A stretch of 64,000 nt of DNA from Kangiella sp. GTDB taxonomy: Bacteria; Pseudomonadota; Gammaproteobacteria; Enterobacterales; Kangiellaceae. Below the pieces are notes generated by a model that was not told the DNA's origin, did not search any database, and saw nothing but the letters and a program-made list of their open reading frames with translations. The stretch covers positions 44,441 to 108,440 of the forward strand of contig JANQSG010000024.1 in NCBI GenBank assembly GCA_028284185.1, read 5' to 3'. Both the position numbers and the translations under genes were made by a program. How positions within the stretch are numbered: position 1 is the first letter of the stretch; the number at the start of each line of letters is the position of its first letter. This document shows positions 60,495 to 64,000 of this stretch, piece by piece.

Positions 60495-61553
60495 GTGGTA
60501 ATTCTCTCTGCGTCGCTCAGTTTTAGCTTAATTAGTCTGCTTTCAGTGCTGATGCTGATGGTATTTAGAGACGCCAGGCATCTAATTCAAGGCAAATTAT
60601 TTATTGCTCTAAGTTTATGTTTTATTTTATTAACGCTGGTAACACTGCCGTTAGAGGTTAAGCCTAGTGGCTGGTTTTATTGGTTGGCAAGGCTTTTAGC
60701 TTGTTTGAATGTAGGGTTTATTTGGTGGTTTTGCTTATCACTGCTCAAGGATGACTTTAAATTATTTTGGTTTGAATGGCTGGGCTTTATCTTTTTAACG
60801 CTACTACCACTGGCTTATGCTTTGTATGATTTTGGCTTTAAGTTTATTTCGGTTGATTTTCTCAATAACTTAAGAGGGTTTCCTTCATTATTGATGGTAG
60901 CTCATGTCGTCTGGATTGCTATAAAGGGAAAAAATAACGATCTAGTCGAAACTCGTAGAAGTGCAAGGAACTGGTTGGTAATGGCTTTAGCATTGGCTAG
61001 CTTCCTGAGCATATTGTCTGAGAGCTATTCGAACATTATGCCAGAACAATTATTGCGCCCTTTATTGGCATTGCCGATTATTCTATTTACTATTCTTTGG
61101 CTTAGCCGTGTTAACCCAGAAGCTTTAATCTTTGAAACCAAATCTTTTAAGCAGCAGAAAGAATCCAGTGGTGAACCCAAGATTTTAGCTAAAGATTATG
61201 ACTTGTTTAAAAAGTTACAGAATGCAATGGATGAGCAGGAAATATACAAAGAGGTCAACTTAACCGTTAACCAATTGTCAAAACATCTTGGTTGTAAGGA
61301 ACATCAATTAAGAGCTTTAATAAACACTGGTCTTGGTCATCGAAATTTTTCAAGCTTCCTGGCGGGTTATCGATTGAAATTGGCTAAATCAATTTTAGCT
61401 GAGCCTGCTAATTCAAGAATGCCGATGATTCAAGTCTCTGAGAAATCAGGTTTTGCTTCACTACAGACCTTTAATCGAATCTTCAAAAAACAAGAGCAAT
61501 GCTCTCCTACCGAATTTCGCAAGCAAGCGTTAGAAAAACGTACTCAAAACTGA
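60495..61553 (+). CDS. Membrane-bound AraC-family transcriptional regulator
   Basis: A 352-residue regulator starting at GTG 60495, with GAGG (60481-60484) upstream. The N-terminal 220 residues hold about seven hydrophobic segments; a linker leads to a C-terminal AraC-type double helix-turn-helix (about 255-345, LGCKEHQLRALINTGL and VSEKSGFASLQTFNRIFKKQ). Membrane AraC proteins of this kind sense periplasmic or lipid signals. The neighbouring beta-lactamase-fold gene is its likely target; no direct evidence. Confidence 0.85.
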   Translation: MVILSASLSFSLISLLSVLMLMVFRDARHLIQGKLFIALSLCFILLTLVTLPLEVKPSGWFYWLARLLACLNVGFIWWFCLSLLKDDFKLFWFEWLGFIFLTLLPLAYALYDFGFKFISVDFLNNLRGFPSLLMVAHVVWIAIKGKNNDLVETRRSARNWLVMALALASFLSILSESYSNIMPEQLLRPLLALPIILFTILWLSRVNPEALIFETKSFKQQKESSGEPKILAKDYDLFKKLQNAMDEQEIYKEVNLTVNQLSKHLGCKEHQLRALINTGLGHRNFSSFLAGYRLKLAKSILAEPANSRMPMIQVSEKSGFASLQTFNRIFKKQEQCSPTEFRKQALEKRTQN

Positions 61554-61665
61554 AAATAATTGCTCAAGTTTAAAATTGAGTAGTATTTTTCACTTTCTTG
61601 CAGATCTTCACTCAATTAATTCGATTTAATAACGATTCGAATTTATCTAGTTAGTGGAGTTATCT

Positions 61666-62748
61666 ATGAAGAAGTATGGTTTGTTGCTATTTATCTGTGT
61701 GTTGTTCCTCAGTGCTTGCGCTCAAAATAAAGTGATCGAAAAGCCCAAGTTGATTACCAAGCTAAGTGGTGATTTGTTAAATGTAGCCGATTTTGAGCAG
61801 CGGCTTGAAGAAAAAATGGCTTTGCACAATATTCCAGGCCTTTCTATGGCAATAATCAATAACGGGGAAATCGTTTATAAAACAACGAAAGGCTTTGCCA
61901 ATAAAGCACTTAAAAAGCCAGTGCTATCATCAACTATTTTTGAAGGTGCTTCTTTGTCAAAGCCATTGTTCGGTTTTCTTGTGATGACATTTGTCGATGA
62001 AGGTTTATTGGATTTGGATAAGCCCTTATACCAATACCTGCCTAATCCTGATTTAGAATATGATGCTAGATATCAAGATATTACCGCCCGGATGGTTTTG
62101 TCACACCAAAGTGGTTTGCCAAATTGGCGCAGTGATTACCCAGAAAATAAGCTATTCCTTAAATTTGCTCCAGGGACTGGCTATTTTTATTCTGGAGAGG
62201 GTTATCAATATTTAGCAAAAGTACTTGAAAAGTTAGCGAGTACCGACGCAAAAGGCTTGGAAAAGATCTTTCAACAAAGAGTCGCTAAGCCTTTAAATAT
62301 GAGCCAATCGCAGTTTATTCCTGACGAAAAAATCTTGCGGCAAAAACCCACGCCTTATAAAAACGGTTTAGCAGTAAGTGCAGTTAAGGCAAATACAGAG
62401 TTTGGTGCCGCTTACTCGATTCATAGTGAAGCAACAGATATGGCCAAATGGCTTATCGGTATAATGAACAAAAAAGTGTTATCCCCAGCAAGTTATGAAA
62501 TCTGGTTATCGCCGCAAGGGATTAAATTGCCGGTAGAGGATCCTGCCCTGCAATACGGCTGGCGTGATTGGGCATTAGGCTTTTCCTATTATCAAATACC
62601 TGAAACGGTATATTTCCACGGCGGTAACAACTATGGATATACCAGTATTATGGGGTTAGAGCCGGATAAAAAGTGGGGCATGGTACTATTTACCAACGCT
62701 GACCAGGCCAATGAGTTTACAATAGACGTTATGTTATCTTTAAAATAA
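61666..62748 (+). CDS. Serine beta-lactamase-fold lipoprotein (class C/esterase type)
   Basis: A 360-residue predicted lipoprotein hydrolase. ATG 61666 has GGAG (61656-61659) six bases upstream; the lipobox is LSAC. The fold's SxxK motif is SLSK in EGASLSKPLFGF. The second motif reads YSGEGY at the YxN position, and HGG (YFHGGNNYGY) replaces KTG. These changes, and the HGG, point to an esterase or DD-peptidase-like enzyme and not an efficient cephalosporinase. It lies after the membrane AraC gene. Confidence 0.85.
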   Translation: MKKYGLLLFICVLFLSACAQNKVIEKPKLITKLSGDLLNVADFEQRLEEKMALHNIPGLSMAIINNGEIVYKTTKGFANKALKKPVLSSTIFEGASLSKPLFGFLVMTFVDEGLLDLDKPLYQYLPNPDLEYDARYQDITARMVLSHQSGLPNWRSDYPENKLFLKFAPGTGYFYSGEGYQYLAKVLEKLASTDAKGLEKIFQQRVAKPLNMSQSQFIPDEKILRQKPTPYKNGLAVSAVKANTEFGAAYSIHSEATDMAKWLIGIMNKKVLSPASYEIWLSPQGIKLPVEDPALQYGWRDWALGFSYYQIPETVYFHGGNNYGYTSIMGLEPDKKWGMVLFTNADQANEFTIDVMLSLK

Positions 62749-62891
62749 AGCTTGAAGCTATCTCATTGAAAATTAAGCTATGGCACAAAACTGTCGTAGC
62801 TTTTCAAGCTGGTTGGCATATAAACTTCGTCACAGAAAAAGGTGCTATGAGCGCAAACTCTAGGTTTTAAATAACCAAGAGATTGCCAATA

Positions 62892-63569
62892 ATGAATACA
62901 GGATATATGAAGCTAAAACCTCACCAAGTTAAACAATTGCGCGAGCAAAAAGCCTGGAGCCAAAGCCATTTGGCAGAAGTCAGCGGTTTGAGTTTGCGCA
63001 CCATCCAGCGGATCGAAAAAGAAGATACCGCTTCTCAAGAGTCGGTCCAGGCATTGGCGTCGGTTTTTGAAACATCGACCAATAAGCTGTTAGCTGAAAC
63101 TAGCCCCAAGAATAACAGGGTGTTGTTTCCAGCGACGGCTTTTGCAGCATTAATAGCTTTTGTTGTTGCCTATTTTTGGGTAACGCCGTCAACAGCGAGT
63201 AATCTGACTTTAGATATTTCGGCTTCATTTAAACAATTGGAAACACCGTTACCAACTGCATATCCGGAATTATCTAAAAAAGCCGAACAAGCCGAAAACT
63301 TATATACAATTGATACCAGCATTATTTTGCAAGAAAAAGAAATAACGACGGTAAAGGTTAACGATCATGTTGAAATGGATATTGCTGCATTTTTTGTGGA
63401 AGATGGAAAAATACTATTAACCGCCAGAATTGTTGATATATCAAAAGACGCTAAACCAGTAGTCGCGGCTCCTAAAATTATAACTGACAATCATGTTGAA
63501 GCCTTTTTGATGGTTAATGATGAAGATACAGGCGCAATCTATAAAGTTGGTATTACTCCGCATAAATAA
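62892..63569 (+). CDS. XRE-family regulator with one membrane segment
   Basis: A 225-residue protein with an N-terminal Cro/C1-type helix-turn-helix (about 10-65, REQKAWSQSHLAEVSGLSLRTIQRIE), one membrane helix (about 78-98) and a periplasmic domain (about 100-225) of unknown type. ATG 62892 is used; TTG 62883 and ATG 62907 are alternatives. The DNA-binding part is closely similar to the two XRE-2TM proteins 7 kb away, but the output-sensing half is different. Function may be sensing envelope state. A terminator follows. Confidence 0.8.
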   Translation: MNTGYMKLKPHQVKQLREQKAWSQSHLAEVSGLSLRTIQRIEKEDTASQESVQALASVFETSTNKLLAETSPKNNRVLFPATAFAALIAFVVAYFWVTPSTASNLTLDISASFKQLETPLPTAYPELSKKAEQAENLYTIDTSIILQEKEITTVKVNDHVEMDIAAFFVEDGKILLTARIVDISKDAKPVVAAPKIITDNHVEAFLMVNDEDTGAIYKVGITPHK

Positions 63570-63590
63570 ACTAGTCTATATGGTATTTAC

Positions 63591-63616
63591 AAGGTCAGCT
63601 ATTGCTGGCCTTTTTA
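63591..63616 (+). terminator. Terminator after the XRE membrane regulator
   Basis: AAGGTCAGC and GCTGGCCTT form a nine-pair stem with one G-T pair and a TATT loop, followed by five T residues. It ends the accessory block before the rRNA promoters. Confidence 0.9.
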
Positions 63617-63709
63617 GTCTGTATTTTGGTTAAATGATTTGATAAATCAGCAATTTGTATGCTTTATAAACTACTTTTAAACATCTAGTAAAAAACTCTC
63701 TAAAAGGTG

Positions 63710-63743
63710 TTGACAGGGACATGACTCTCTATATAATGCGCTC
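63710..63743 (+). promoter_or_regulatory. rRNA operon promoter P1
   Basis: Perfect TTGACA (63710-63715) and TATAAT (63732-63737) are separated by 16 bases. The GC-rich discriminator GCGCTCC follows, typical of stringently controlled rRNA promoters. The AT-rich stretch upstream (63670-63705) looks like an UP element. It lies about 160 bases before a second similar promoter. Confidence 0.93.
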
Positions 63744-63868
63744 CGCTTCGGCTGAAAAGCATATTAGAAGCAGTCAAAAATGGGGTTGAAAATAAGTTGA
63801 TGTCTACCCTGGAAATTGGCCTAAAAAGGCGGCTCAAAAAAAGAGTTAAAAAAGTTTCTCAAAAGGTG

Positions 63869-63902
63869 TTGACAGGTTTGGGGTGCAATGTATAATTCGC
63901 CC
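63869..63902 (+). promoter_or_regulatory. rRNA operon promoter P2
   Basis: TTGACA (63869-63874) and TATAAT (63891-63896), again 16 bases apart, with a C-rich discriminator (TCGCCCCC). The preceding AAAAGGTG word is the same as before P1, and an A/T-rich UP-like tract precedes it. The pair is probably a duplicated promoter module. Confidence 0.95.
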
Positions 63903-63933
63903 CCTTGCTTACGGAGCGAGTTCTTCGTGGGCG

Positions 63934-63945
63934 TGTTCTTTAACA
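63934..63945 (+). promoter_or_regulatory. boxA antitermination site of the rRNA leader
   Basis: TGTTCTTTAACA matches the rrn boxA consensus bound by NusB/NusE. It is followed by the usual leader sequence (GACAATTTGTGTGGGCACT) that precedes 16S rRNA. The 16S gene must begin a little beyond base 64000. Confidence 0.93.
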
Positions 63946-64000
63946 GATTATAAGACAATTTGTGTGGGCACTTGTTGGATGATGCGTCGCATTATTCGAT

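Noticed and set aside
1..64000. CRISPR arrays, prophage or intact insertion sequences
   Set aside because: No regularly spaced repeats, transposase, integrase or phage structural genes were seen; repeats present are short palindromes.
63946..64000. Start of the 16S rRNA gene inside the window
   Set aside because: The last bases are leader sequence after boxA; no recognisable 16S 5' end appears before base 64000.

Overview
The window is a chromosomal segment from a Gram-negative bacterium, almost certainly a marine or halophilic gammaproteobacterium. The order of housekeeping blocks (yibN-grxC-secB-gpsA-trmL, ubiE-ubiJ-ubiB-tatABC, priA/ftsN-hslV-hslU, anmK-mepM-tyrS followed by an rRNA operon) is the gammaproteobacterial one. 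The AT-rich coding style and the number of secreted peptidases suggest something near Kangiella or Aliikangiella. That genus-level guess is inference; no 16S sequence lies inside the window. Coding density is high, and I see no prophage, intact insertion sequence, CRISPR array or tRNA gene.

Layout. 1-6655: the distal part of a type II secretion operon, gspF (cut by the window edge) through gspN. 6637-7863: a HAD nucleotidase (yrfG-like) and nudE. 7913-13853 (minus): a ctpA-type protease, envC, gpmI and a secreted S9 peptidase. 14075-18908: SPFH protein plus NfeD, then yibN-grxC-secB-gpsA, a 0.5-kb repeat-filled gap, and trmL. 18447-22772 (minus): trmL, a short NtrC-like regulator, ntrB, a DUF4124 protein and glnA, with two NtrC-type palindromes. 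23130-31257: a TonB-dependent receptor, a methyltransferase, a PP-loop/NFACT-R-like protein with a TusA-like partner, typA, a lipoprotein and dtd. 31272-37457: a transporter-acyltransferase fusion, tatD, a PerM-family permease and an M24 peptidase flanked by two copies of a hairpin repeat. 37467-48757 (minus): tatABC, hinT, ubiB-ubiJ-ubiE, DUF971, hslU, hslV, ftsN and priA. 49005-54220: an accessory block between priA and rpmE holding a four-gene chaperone-usher-like cluster. 54368-58891: rpmE, two tandem XRE-2TM regulators, a small lipoprotein, anmK and mepM. 59262-63569: tyrS, a membrane AraC regulator, a serine beta-lactamase-fold lipoprotein and another membrane XRE protein. 63710-64000: tandem strong promoters and the boxA leader of an rRNA operon whose 16S gene starts beyond the window.

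Three observations stand out. First, the NtrC-like regulator has the NtrC receiver domain and NtrC Fis-type DNA-binding domain but lacks the whole central AAA+ sigma54-activating domain. It is still paired with ntrB, glnA and canonical NtrC operators, and the glnA operator sits upstream of a sigma70-like -10 with no visible sigma54 promoter. This suggests a rewired nitrogen-control circuit. Second, a divergent chaperone-usher-like cluster (two small secreted beta-rich proteins, a PapD-like chaperone and an unusual usher-like outer-membrane protein with a carboxypeptidase-regulatory-like tail) is inserted between priA and rpmE. Third, a structured repeat of about 120-150 bp occurs twice around the M24 peptidase gene with compensatory stem changes, and one copy supplies the stop codons of both convergent flanking genes.
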